From Prochlorothrix hollandica PCC 9006 = CALU 1027 (GTDB lineage: Bacteria > Cyanobacteriota > Cyanobacteriia > Prochlorotrichales > Prochlorotrichaceae): a stretch of DNA of 64,000 nt. Positions 10,130 through 17,957 of this stretch are shown piece by piece. The position numbers and the translations under genes are program-made. The notes beneath the pieces are model-generated. The model saw only the letters and a list, made by a program, of their open reading frames with translations, had not been told where the DNA came from and searched no databases. The DNA lies in the NCBI RefSeq assembly GCF_000332315.1, contig NZ_KB235933.1:773101-837100 (forward strand), written 5' to 3'. Within the stretch, counting starts at the first letter, position 1. The number at the start of each line of letters is the position of its first letter.

Positions 10130-10132
10130 GCC

Positions 10133-10804
10133 TTGACTCCTCCTAAACCCCAAACCGATCTCCGCTGGTTGCCCCTCGTTGTGGGGGGGCTGGGGGGTAC
10201 GTTGTTATTCATCAATCGTCTCTTAACCCCGGTTCTGCTGGATTCCCAAGCCCGATCCGATGCCTTAGGGGTGTTCCTCAGTGCCCTGCTGATTTTGGTG
10301 GGGCTAGTGTGGCAACAGGTTCAACCCCGCAACCCTGAGGCGGTGGTGTTGGTGGGGGAGGCGGGCATGGAACTTCAGACGGATTTACCGGATGCTGTCC
10401 AGGTGGAGTTGGCCTGGATGTCCCAGATTTTGTTGACCAATACGGCGACGCGATCGCTGGTGGTGTGGTATGGCGATCGTATCCTGCTGCGGCGGGGGAT
10501 TTTGGCCCCAGGGAAGACCGTGACCCCAGGGGCGATCCTAGGGCGGGTGCTGGAAAAACAAAGACCGGTGTATCTGGTCAATCTCAAGCTCTATCCAGGG
10601 CGCTTTGAGTTTGACTATTTGCCTGAAAATACCCAGGGGGTTATTTGCCAACCCTTGGGCCGCAACGGTGTCCTGATTTTGGCGGCTAATGCGCCCCGCA
10701 GCTATACCCAACAGGATGAGCGCTGGGTGGAAGCCTTGGCGGAAAAGCTGACCCACAGCCTGGACCAATGGTCTTCTCTACCGGAAAATCCGGCCAACGG
10801 ATAG
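10133..10804 (+). CDS. cofactor assembly of complex C subunit B (CCB2/CCB4-like, DUF2930)
   Basis: A 223-residue membrane-anchored protein with two N-terminal hydrophobic helices (about 11-30 and 43-62, LPLVVGGLGGTLLFINRLL and GVFLSALLILVGLVW) followed by a soluble domain (VELAWMSQILLTNTATRSLVVWYGDRILLRRG ... GVICQPLGRNGVLILAAN). This layout matches the cyanobacterial/plastid CCB2-CCB4 family, which helps attach heme c(i) to cytochrome b6 of the b6f complex in thylakoids. The start is TTG at 10133, since no ATG occurs before the first helix. It is only 3 bp behind the preceding gene. Confidence 0.8.
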   Translation: MTPPKPQTDLRWLPLVVGGLGGTLLFINRLLTPVLLDSQARSDALGVFLSALLILVGLVWQQVQPRNPEAVVLVGEAGMELQTDLPDAVQVELAWMSQILLTNTATRSLVVWYGDRILLRRGILAPGKTVTPGAILGRVLEKQRPVYLVNLKLYPGRFEFDYLPENTQGVICQPLGRNGVLILAANAPRSYTQQDERWVEALAEKLTHSLDQWSSLPENPANG

Positions 10805-10876
10805 GTTCCGGTGTCCCGTCTGCCCATCCCTGCGTTGTCCGTCCAGGGTTCAAGGATAGATCATTGTGCTGGGTTT

Positions 10877-10960
10877 ACGTTTTTGAGACGCTGTTTCTGA
10901 GGCGCTGTTTCTGAGGCGCTATTTCTGAGGCGCTGTTTCTGAGACGCTATTTCTGAGACC
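10877..10960. repeat. 14-bp tandem repeat, about 6 units
   Basis: Units of TGTTTCTGAGGCGC with G/A variants, in the spacer downstream of the CCB-like gene. A family 1 element follows at 11089. Confidence 0.85.
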
Positions 10961-11088
10961 CTGGGGAGCGTCTGTAAAGACCGATACATAATTTCGTTGG
11001 AATTATCCCTTACCTGAGATAATGGCCGCAGACATTGGGTTGCCCTGGGTTTGTTTCTGAAAGACTTGCAACAATTCTTCACAGGTCT

Positions 11089-11191
11089 TACAGCAGTCCG
11101 AAATGGGTCGTGTGGTGTGCGCCCGGAAGGGGAACACCACCCAAAGGGTTTCAGCCATCGAGATCCTTACAACTGATTTAGGATTGCTGTA
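11089..11191. mobile_element. family 1 MITE-like element, copy 2
   Basis: TA-bounded, with TACAGCAGTCC at the left and GGATTGCTGTA at the right. The central hairpin has diverged (GTGCGCCCGGAAGGGGAACACC). It lies about 160 bp upstream of the DUF502 gene. Confidence 0.85.
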
Positions 11192-11351
11192 CAACTAATA
11201 GAGTGAAGTTAATGACGTGAAGTGTAATTCAGAAATAAGTCTGAAAATAGTCCCCTTCTCGCCCATACTGCCCACGGGACGCTCTGAGGGAGTTGTAGGT
11301 CTAGGGCTAGAGGTCAGTGGAAAAGTCTGCGCCTGCTGAGGAAGAGTATTT

Positions 11352-12107
11352 GTGTTTGAACGCTTGAAACAAGATTTTAAAAACGATCTTATTGCAGGGC
11401 TGCTGGTGGTGATTCCACTGGCGACAACCATTTGGTTAAGCACCACGATCGCCCGCTGGGTTTTCAGCCTCTTAACCAGGATCCCCAAGCAACTCAACCC
11501 CTTTAATGATCTCACCCCCCTGGTGGGCAATCTTCTTAATATTTCCATTGGTTTGGCGGTGCCCCTCTTGATCATCATGATCATTGGCTTGATGGCCCGG
11601 AACATTGTGGGCCGCTGGTTTTTGGATCTGGGGGAGCGCACCCTCCAAGCCATTCCCTTTGCGGGATCCCTGTATAAAACCCTGAAGCAACTGCTGGAAA
11701 CCATTTTCCGAGACACCCCCGATCGCTTCCGGCGGGTCGTTCTGCTGGAATATCCCCGCAAAGGGGTTTGGGCCATTGCCTTTGTCACGGGGGCCGTCGG
11801 CAGCAGTTTCCAAACCCACATGGAAACCCCCATGCTCAGTCTTTTTTTACCCACCACCCCCAACCCCACCACCGGCTGGTATGTCATCGTGGCCGAGAAT
11901 GAAATCATTGACACAGACATGTCCGTGGAAGATGCTTTTAAGGTTCTGATCTCCGGGGGCATTGTCTCCCCCAATACCCCCGCCTCAGGGTCGGCCCGCC
12001 CCCATCACACCGATCAACAGCCCACTGCTCAAGTCCCACCCCCACGGGTTCCCCAGACCCTTGCCCTGGAGGAAGAACCATCCCAATCCCTCCGACCCAT
12101 GCCTTGA
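11352..12107 (+). CDS. DUF502 family membrane protein
   Basis: A 251-residue protein with two N-terminal membrane helices (about 13-35, LIAGLLVVIPLATTIWLS, and about 58-82, NISIGLAVPLLIIMIIGLMARN), followed by the conserved cytosolic part (ERTLQAIPFAGSLYKTLKQLLETI, VVLLEYPRKGVWAIAFVTG, GWYVIVAENEIIDTDMSVEDAFKVLISGG). This is the DUF502 signature; the function is unknown. The start is GTG at 11352, preceded by GAGGAAGAG at a good distance. The Pro-rich tail after residue 215 is not conserved in the family as I know it. nusB follows after 15 bp, an arrangement common in cyanobacteria, so the two probably form an operon. Confidence 0.9.
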   Translation: MFERLKQDFKNDLIAGLLVVIPLATTIWLSTTIARWVFSLLTRIPKQLNPFNDLTPLVGNLLNISIGLAVPLLIIMIIGLMARNIVGRWFLDLGERTLQAIPFAGSLYKTLKQLLETIFRDTPDRFRRVVLLEYPRKGVWAIAFVTGAVGSSFQTHMETPMLSLFLPTTPNPTTGWYVIVAENEIIDTDMSVEDAFKVLISGGIVSPNTPASGSARPHHTDQQPTAQVPPPRVPQTLALEEEPSQSLRPMP

Positions 12108-12122
12108 CCTGAGTCTTTAACC

Positions 12123-12797
12123 ATGCAACGCCAACCCCGCCGTCTTGCCCGTGAACTTGCCCTGCTTGTGCTGGGCCAGACTGCTAACCGCCAAGCTAAC
12201 CTCACCGATGAGTCCACCTTGCAATCCCTACTGTTGGCCACGGTGCGCACCTTGGTGATGGAGGCCCATGACTCCCTAGAAGCTGCCACCACAGAACTGA
12301 CCCAAGGCAACGAGCAATTACTCAACAGCAACGTCCAAGCCCCCACCCTGGACAGTGCCAAGGCCATGGTGCAGGATGCTGCCGCATTAACCCAAAAAGC
12401 CATTAACCAGGTGGGCATTGCCCTGGAGTTGCCGGAACTGATCCAAATGGCCCGCCAGGATGACATTCGCACCTTTGCCATCACCCTCTGCCAGGAAGTC
12501 CACAGCCAGCGATCGCGGTTGGATGCTGTGCTCAACCAAGCCATGGTGGACTGGCAACTGAGCCGCCTGCCTCGGGTGGATCAAGATATCCTCCGCATTG
12601 CGGTGGCCGAAATCCTCTGCTTGGATATCGGCCATCAGGTGGCCATTAATGAAGCGGTGGAACTGTCGAAGCGCTATAGCGATGAGGAAGGACGACGACT
12701 GATCAATGGGATTTTGCGCCGGGTGGTGCAATCCCTAGAGGCGGAGACCCTGGGGGAGGAAAACACCGATCCGGCGGCGATCGCCGATCTGAGTTAA
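12123..12797 (+). CDS. nusB: transcription antitermination protein NusB
   Basis: NusB with NusE (S10) binds boxA RNA and keeps RNA polymerase processive through rRNA operons. The 224-residue protein starts RQPRRLARELALLVLGQ. It ends with the diagnostic NusB core (RLDAVLNQAMVDWQLSRLPRVDQDILRIAVAEIL ... VAINEAVELSKRYSDEEGRRLINGILRRV). It is longer than E. coli NusB (139 aa), with an inserted region at about residues 55-120, as is usual in cyanobacteria. It lies 15 bp after the DUF502 gene. A family 2 element begins 32 bp downstream. Confidence 0.96.
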   Translation: MQRQPRRLARELALLVLGQTANRQANLTDESTLQSLLLATVRTLVMEAHDSLEAATTELTQGNEQLLNSNVQAPTLDSAKAMVQDAAALTQKAINQVGIALELPELIQMARQDDIRTFAITLCQEVHSQRSRLDAVLNQAMVDWQLSRLPRVDQDILRIAVAEILCLDIGHQVAINEAVELSKRYSDEEGRRLINGILRRVVQSLEAETLGEENTDPAAIADLS

Positions 12798-12829
12798 AAA
12801 CTGAACTCTCAGGAGGCCCGGAAACTAAA

Positions 12830-12925
12830 GGGCACCTCGAAAAATCAAAATTCTCGCCCCTGTACCCACGCAAGAATCAGGGTTGTGGCGGGCGGCTTCG
12901 CTCAACCCAATTAATCGAGGTGCCC
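12830..12925. mobile_element. family 2 element with 4-bp target duplication (TAAA)
   Basis: A 96-bp element with inverted ends GGGCACCTCGA, flanked on both sides by TAAA (12826-12829 and 12926-12929). The inner part carries 'cgcaagaatcagggttgtggcggg', common to all copies. Confidence 0.85.
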
Positions 12926-13130
12926 TAAACTAGGTTTTTTGAGGGAATTCTGGGAATTTAGGGTTTAGTTTTGTAAAGCAATGTTGATATATCTAATATT
13001 TTCTCATTTTTAGACCCGTATTCCCACCGTTATCTCTCAGGTAAGTCACAATAAGACTAGTTTCCTGATGGCTGATCCATTCACTTCGGCATAAGTCGTA
13101 TAGTAATTTCTACTGTTTCTAACAAGTCCT

Positions 13131-14735
13131 GTGAACGCCCCCTCAAAACCTTTTGCCATTACAACTCCCCTTTATTACGTCAACACCGTTCCCCACATTG
13201 GCAGCGCTTACACCACCATTGCCGCTGATGCCCTCAGCCGCTTTCACCGTCTCCAAGGCCATCCCACCCTATTTATCACGGGCACCGATGAACATGGCCA
13301 GAAAATTCAGCGCATGGCGGAACAACGGCAACTGTCGCCCCAGGAACATTGTGACGAAATTGTGGGAGGGTTCAAAACCCTTTGGGATAAACTCCTGATT
13401 CGGTACGATCGCTTTAGCCGAACCACCGATCCCCGCCATGAAACGATCGTGGGCGAGTTTTTCCAGCGGGTGAAGGAGCAGGGAGATATTTACTTAGGCC
13501 AACAACAGGGATGGTACTGTGTCGCCTGTGAAGAGTTCAAGGAGGAGCGAGAGCTACTGGATGGCGATCGCCCCGAAAAACGGTGCCCCATCCACAGCAA
13601 CCAAAGCGTGGAATGGCGCGATGAACGCAACTATTTCTTTCGTCTCTCCAAGTACCAAGCAGCCCTAGAAGCCCTCTACGATAGCCAACCGGACTTTATT
13701 CAGCCCCCCAGTCGCCGCAATGAAGTCCTCAGTTTCGTCAAACGGGGTCTCCAAGACTTCTCCATTTCCCGCATTAATTTGGATTGGGGCTTTCCCGTGC
13801 CGGGGGATCCGGAGCATACCCTCTATGTCTGGTTCGATGCCCTGCTGGGGTATGTCACCGCTCTGCTGGAACCCGATGATGAGGTTAGCCTCGATCGTGC
13901 CCTGGCCCAGTGGTGGCCCATCAACCTCCACCTAATCGGCAAAGATATCCTCCGCTTCCATGCCGTTTATTGGCCCGCCATGTTGATGTCAGCGGGTTTG
14001 CCCCTGCCCGATCGGGTCTTCGGTCATGGTTTCCTCACCAAAGACGGCCAGAAAATGGGTAAAAGTCTCGGCAATACCTTAGATCCGGTGGCCCTGGTGG
14101 ACACTTACGGAGCCGATGCCGTCCGCTACTATTTCCTCAAGGAAATTGAGTTTGGCCGCGATGGGGATTTCCAACAGACCCGCTTTGTCCATAGCTTAAA
14201 TGCGGACCTAGCCAACGATCTGGGTAATCTACTTAACCGCACCTTGACCATGGCTAAACGCTATTGCCAACAACAGGTGCCCGCCCTCAGCGGTGCGGAC
14301 TTTCCAGCGGATCATCCCCTGAAACAAGTGGGGCAGTCTCTCCAGGAACGGGTCCCCCAGGCTTACCACGCTGTAGCCTTCAGTGTCGTCTGTGAAGGGG
14401 TGCTGGAACTGGTGCGGTTGGGTAACAAATACCTGGATCGAGAAGCGCCCTGGAGCCGCTATAAAGCAGGGGACCAGGCGGCTGTGGAGCAGATTCTCTA
14501 TGGGGTGCTGGAGTCGGTGCGGTTGGGTGCCTACTGGCTGTCTCCCATTATTCCCAGCCTCAGTACAGCCATTTACCAACAATTAGGATTTTCCGTAGAC
14601 TTTAACGATTTTACAAATTTACACGTTACGCTAGGAAATAATACTCATCACACTTGGGGAATTTTACCGGGGGGACAACCCTTGCAAGACCCCACTCCCA
14701 TTTTCCGCACCTTAGATCTGCCGGAGGGGGAGTAG
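13131..14735 (+). CDS. metG: methionyl-tRNA synthetase
   Basis: Charges tRNA-Met. The 534-residue class I synthetase has the HIGH-type motif PHIGSAYTT (about residues 21-29), a zinc-type knuckle region (WYCVACEEF ... RCPIHSNQ) and the signature KMGKSLGNTLDP (KMSKS equivalent, about 305). The anticodon-binding helical domain occupies about 350-500. There is no C-terminal EMAP/Trbp111 dimerisation domain, the usual short cyanobacterial form. The start is GTG at 13131 (VNAPSKPFAITTPLYYVN); no upstream in-frame ATG is present. Confidence 0.97.
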   Translation: MNAPSKPFAITTPLYYVNTVPHIGSAYTTIAADALSRFHRLQGHPTLFITGTDEHGQKIQRMAEQRQLSPQEHCDEIVGGFKTLWDKLLIRYDRFSRTTDPRHETIVGEFFQRVKEQGDIYLGQQQGWYCVACEEFKEERELLDGDRPEKRCPIHSNQSVEWRDERNYFFRLSKYQAALEALYDSQPDFIQPPSRRNEVLSFVKRGLQDFSISRINLDWGFPVPGDPEHTLYVWFDALLGYVTALLEPDDEVSLDRALAQWWPINLHLIGKDILRFHAVYWPAMLMSAGLPLPDRVFGHGFLTKDGQKMGKSLGNTLDPVALVDTYGADAVRYYFLKEIEFGRDGDFQQTRFVHSLNADLANDLGNLLNRTLTMAKRYCQQQVPALSGADFPADHPLKQVGQSLQERVPQAYHAVAFSVVCEGVLELVRLGNKYLDREAPWSRYKAGDQAAVEQILYGVLESVRLGAYWLSPIIPSLSTAIYQQLGFSVDFNDFTNLHVTLGNNTHHTWGILPGGQPLQDPTPIFRTLDLPEGE

Positions 14736-14885
14736 CGATGAGCTTAGGGTGATGTAGCCTACCCTGCCCGATCGGGTCACCGACAGTCCGGGCTAGGTTG
14801 TGCAGAACCCTAACCATCCATGGATGGATTTTCTAGACAAAGGAAACGGAAACTGTTCCTCACCCCTCTGCCTGGATCATCCTAA

Positions 14886-14988
14886 TACAGCAGTCCTCAA
14901 TGGGTCGTGTGGTGTGCGCCCGGAGGGCGCACACCACCCAAGGGGTTTCAGAGATCGAGAGCCTTACAACTGATTTAGGGTTGCTGTA
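14886..14988. mobile_element. family 1 MITE-like element, copy 3
   Basis: TA-bounded, 103 bp, TACAGCAGTCCTCAATGGGT at the left and ATTTAGGGTTGCTGTA at the right, with a GCGCCCGGAGGGCGC central hairpin. It lies in the spacer downstream of metG. Confidence 0.87.
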
Positions 14989-15131
14989 TCATCACGGTGT
15001 CCAACTGTCATCACGGTGTTAACTGTATAATTGCCAACTCTATACAAGACGGCGAAAGGGTACAGTACCTCTGATGGGCTTCCGCCTGCGGTAGAGGGTG
15101 ATTTTGATACCCCTTGAGAGTGGGTCTCATA

Positions 15132-15218
15132 ATGGGCATCGCCATGGTCATAGGCATGGCTATCGGTCTGGGCATCGCCCTAGTTCTGGGCATTGCCCTA
15201 GTCAGCATCTTTTTATAA
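15132..15218 (+). CDS. possible 28-residue hydrophobic peptide
   Basis: ATG at 15132 opens a frame of 28 codons ending TAA at 15216-15218: MGIAMVIGMAIGLGIALVLG followed by IALVSIFL. It would be a single membrane helix with no charged residue. The DNA is itself made of GGCATCGCC/GGCATTGCC-like repeats, so it may be a repeat by-product. The purine-rich GAGAG lies about 11 nt upstream. No family is recognised; treat as tentative. Confidence 0.25.
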   Translation: MGIAMVIGMAIGLGIALVLGIALVSIFL

Positions 15219-15412
15219 GCTTCCTAGATGTTTCCTGCACCTAAATACTACTGACTCCTCAATTTTGGAGTTGTGGGGAGTTCAGGGGATCGATCAAATT
15301 CTCGTCCTCAGCGGGGGAAAATCGACCCCTGTGACACCACGATCGCCCCGTCCCCGTTCAGTTTCCTTTCTCATAAAAAACACTTTTTCAGCCCTAAGGA
15401 TTAATAAAAATC

Positions 15413-16024
15413 ATGTTCAATGATGTAGATCGAGATTCTATCTTTACCCCAGAACAGGTTCTAGAAAACCGAGGTCGGGTTGCTATTTTCATCGACGGTT
15501 CCAACCTCTTCTATGCCGCCCTACAATTGGGCATTGAGATTGATTACACCAAGCTCCTCTCTAGACTTACGGGTGGCTCTAGGCTACTGAGATCCTTCTT
15601 TTATACGGGAGTCGATCGTACCAACGAGAAACAACAGGGCTTTTTGCTGTGGATGCGGCGCAATGGTTATCGGGTCATTTCCAAAGACCTGGTACAACTG
15701 CCGGATGGCTCTAAAAAGGCTAATCTGGATGTGGAAATCGCGGTGGACATGATGGCCTTAGTGGGATCCTATGACACGGCTGTTCTGGTGAGCGGGGACG
15801 GGGATCTAGCCTATGCGGTGGATTCCGTCAGCTATCGTGGGGTGCGGGTGGAGGTGATGAGCCTGCGATCGATGACCAGTGATAGCTTGATTAATGTGGC
15901 CGATCGCTATATTGATCTAGAAACCATCAAAGAGGAAATCCAGAAAACGCCCCGCCACCCCTATACCTACAGTCCCTTGCCTTTGGGGATTGTCAAGGAG
16001 CATGACCATTCCAAATCCTTGTAG
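15413..16024 (+). CDS. NYN-domain protein, LabA/DUF88-like (second of two)
   Basis: A 203-residue protein with an N-terminal extension of about 20 residues and one NYN domain (about 24-180). Acidic metal-site residues appear in VAIFIDGSNLF, KKANLDVEIAVDMMAL and VLVSGDGDLAYAV; the tail DRYIDLETIKEEIQ is shared with the paralogue at 6087-6605. LabA-type proteins have been linked to circadian output in Synechococcus, but the molecular activity is not settled. ATG at 15413 follows an A/T-rich leader. The next gene begins close to or overlapping its 3' end, suggesting co-transcription. Confidence 0.88.
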   Translation: MFNDVDRDSIFTPEQVLENRGRVAIFIDGSNLFYAALQLGIEIDYTKLLSRLTGGSRLLRSFFYTGVDRTNEKQQGFLLWMRRNGYRVISKDLVQLPDGSKKANLDVEIAVDMMALVGSYDTAVLVSGDGDLAYAVDSVSYRGVRVEVMSLRSMTSDSLINVADRYIDLETIKEEIQKTPRHPYTYSPLPLGIVKEHDHSKSL

Positions 16025-16034
16025 GCTCAGCCCG

Positions 16035-17405
16035 ATGAGTCCCATCAGCCCATCCTTCAGCGGTAACCCTCCCCAGGCCGAGGTTGGTCTGAGGGATCGG
16101 TTTGGCCTATGGGCAAGATTGCTACATGTCTTGTCTAGACCCTTGTCCAGACCCTTGTCCAGACCCTCGTCTCTTTCCCCCTCCATACCCCCAACACACC
16201 AGATCACCGAACCTGGGCCGATCGCCCCCCTCCCTAGGGTCAGGGGTACAGGGCAGAAGAGCCGGAACCGGTGGGGACAGCGAAGCTGGAATTGGCTGCT
16301 GCTGGGGTTGCTGGTGGGCAGCAGTGCCCTCCAGGGCTGTGCCCCCCGATTGCAGGGAATCCGCGAGGAGTTGGAGGCGGTGGAACCCCTGGAAGATCTA
16401 GCCTTTGACGACATCACCCTGCAACAGGCCGATGATGATGGCAAACCCCTCTGGAGTCTGACCGCCGATCGCGCCACCTATCAGCAAGATGCCAGCATTG
16501 CCCAGGTTGAGCAGCCCGATGGTGTGATTTTCCAGCAGGGGGTCACCACCTATACGGTGCGGGCGGAAACGGGACAGATTTACGATGATGGCAAGCGCAT
16601 TGTGCTGAGCAGCAATGTGGTGGTGTCCCATGTGCCGAAAAATGCCCTGCTCCAGGGGGATGAACTGGAATGGTTCCCTGAGGAGGATCGTCTGATCCTG
16701 CGCCGTAACCTGGCGGGCACCTACAAGGATTTGACCCTCAAGGCGGAGGAACTCCAGTTCAATGGCCAGACCAATCAAGTGACGTTGGCGGGTTCCATTG
16801 AAGCGGTGATGACGGATTCCCAGGTGCGGCTGCAAACCGATGGGCTGTTGTGGTTCATTGATGAGGCGCGGATCACCAGCGATCGCCCCGTGCTGTTAGA
16901 GCATTTTGAGGCGGCTAATCCCCCACAGGTGATCGATCGGGCCACCGGGGACGGTTTAGCGGTGGATTTGGCCAGCCAGCGATCGACCCTGCAACCGAAC
17001 GCCCTGGTGAACCTGGGGCAACCGGCCTTTGATATCCGCAGTGACTCCCTGACCTGGGATGCCAAAGCCAATGTGGTGGAAGCCAATAAACCGGTCACCA
17101 TTGTTAACCGCATCGATCAAACCACCATGGCGGCCCAGCAGGGGGTGATGGATCTGGTGCAGCGGGTGGTCACCCTCACCGGCCAAGTTCAGGGCCAGAG
17201 TCCGCCCCAACAGGCTACCCTCACCGCCGATCGCCTAATCTGGAACCTGACCCAAAATCAGGTGGATGCGACGGGCAATGTCTTTTATGGGCGATCGAGT
17301 CCGGTGTTGCAAATGTCGGGATCCCGTGCGATCGGTAATCTCAACGAGGAAACCCTCAAGGTGACGGGAGATCAGCCGGTGAAGACGGTTTATATGCTGG
17401 AGTAG
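16035..17405 (+). CDS. lptC: LptC-like periplasmic lipoprotein (LPS export)
   Basis: LptC bridges the inner-membrane LPS transporter LptBFG to the periplasmic LptA bridge. The protein has a lipoprotein signal with lipobox at LLLGLLVGSSALQGC, then a long beta-jellyroll-type region with OstA-like repeats (LTADRATYQQ, VRAETGQIYDDGKRIVLSSNVVV, LILRRNLAGTYKDLTLKAEEL). Starts at 15990 (TTG), 16002 or 16035 are possible. Any of them leaves about 85-100 residues before the signal helix, which is unusual, so the true start may be a later non-ATG codon. A 12-bp in-frame repeat (LSRP units, nt 16132-16170) lies in this leader. Two OstA-type stretches make it longer than E. coli LptC (191 aa). Confidence 0.75.
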   Translation: MSPISPSFSGNPPQAEVGLRDRFGLWARLLHVLSRPLSRPLSRPSSLSPSIPPTHQITEPGPIAPLPRVRGTGQKSRNRWGQRSWNWLLLGLLVGSSALQGCAPRLQGIREELEAVEPLEDLAFDDITLQQADDDGKPLWSLTADRATYQQDASIAQVEQPDGVIFQQGVTTYTVRAETGQIYDDGKRIVLSSNVVVSHVPKNALLQGDELEWFPEEDRLILRRNLAGTYKDLTLKAEELQFNGQTNQVTLAGSIEAVMTDSQVRLQTDGLLWFIDEARITSDRPVLLEHFEAANPPQVIDRATGDGLAVDLASQRSTLQPNALVNLGQPAFDIRSDSLTWDAKANVVEANKPVTIVNRIDQTTMAAQQGVMDLVQRVVTLTGQVQGQSPPQQATLTADRLIWNLTQNQVDATGNVFYGRSSPVLQMSGSRAIGNLNEETLKVTGDQPVKTVYMLE

Positions 17406-17496
17406 GTGAATGTCTGGGCTGCGCGACTACCCCATGCTGCGCGACTACCCAATCGACTACCCAATAATGATCAGCTAAACTTCGGATCCTATGTTA

Positions 17497-17542
17497 GGGC
17501 ACCTCGATTAATGGGGTCACGCAGCTTCGCCGCCCAACCCCA
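17497..17542. repeat. family 2 element, left-end fragment
   Basis: It begins GGGCACCTCGATTAAT and continues into the GCTTCGCCGCCCAACCC stretch, then homology stops. The right end is missing, so target duplication cannot be tested. It is followed by three copies of CTAGACAAGGGGCTTAC (about 17571-17622). Confidence 0.65.
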
Positions 17543-17669
17543 CCCCCTGACTGACTGACACAAGTCCCTGACTAGACAAGGGGCTTACCTAGACAAGGGG
17601 CTTACCTAGACAAGGGGCTTAAGCCCCTTGCTCCTGACTGACACAAGTCCCTGAAGCGACGCGAACTCG

Positions 17670-17915
17670 GAGAGTGTCACTCCAATAATGTCGAGTACAA
17701 CTCGACAATCCCCCTGGGAGACTCGACAATCCCCCTGGGAGACTCGACAATCCCCCTGGGAGAGCCGACTTGTAGTCGGCTTAGGGTCGAGTACAACTCG
17801 ACAATCCCATCTCAACGTTCGAGAGGGTCCAGCCAATGGGATGAGGCATCATGACCCAGGCCAACAGATGCTAGCGATCGCCATCGGCCAACAGCATTAT
17901 TTGAGTGAAACTCTC
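17670..17915. mobile_element. family 3 element, copy A, with 8-bp flanking repeat (one mismatch)
   Basis: A 246-bp element with inverted ends GAGAGTGTCACTCCAATAATG and CATTATTTGAGTGAAACTC, flanked by CGAACTCG (17662-17669) and CAAACTCG (17916-17923). Inside are palindromes GTCGAGTACAACTCGAC and AGCCGACTTGTAGTCGGCT and extra copies of the 21-bp unit containing CTCGACAATCCCCCTGGGA. The same element lies inverted at 52974-53240. Confidence 0.75.
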
Positions 17916-17957
17916 CAAACTCGTAACGAAATTCCAACGGCTTAAGTTGATACCCCA

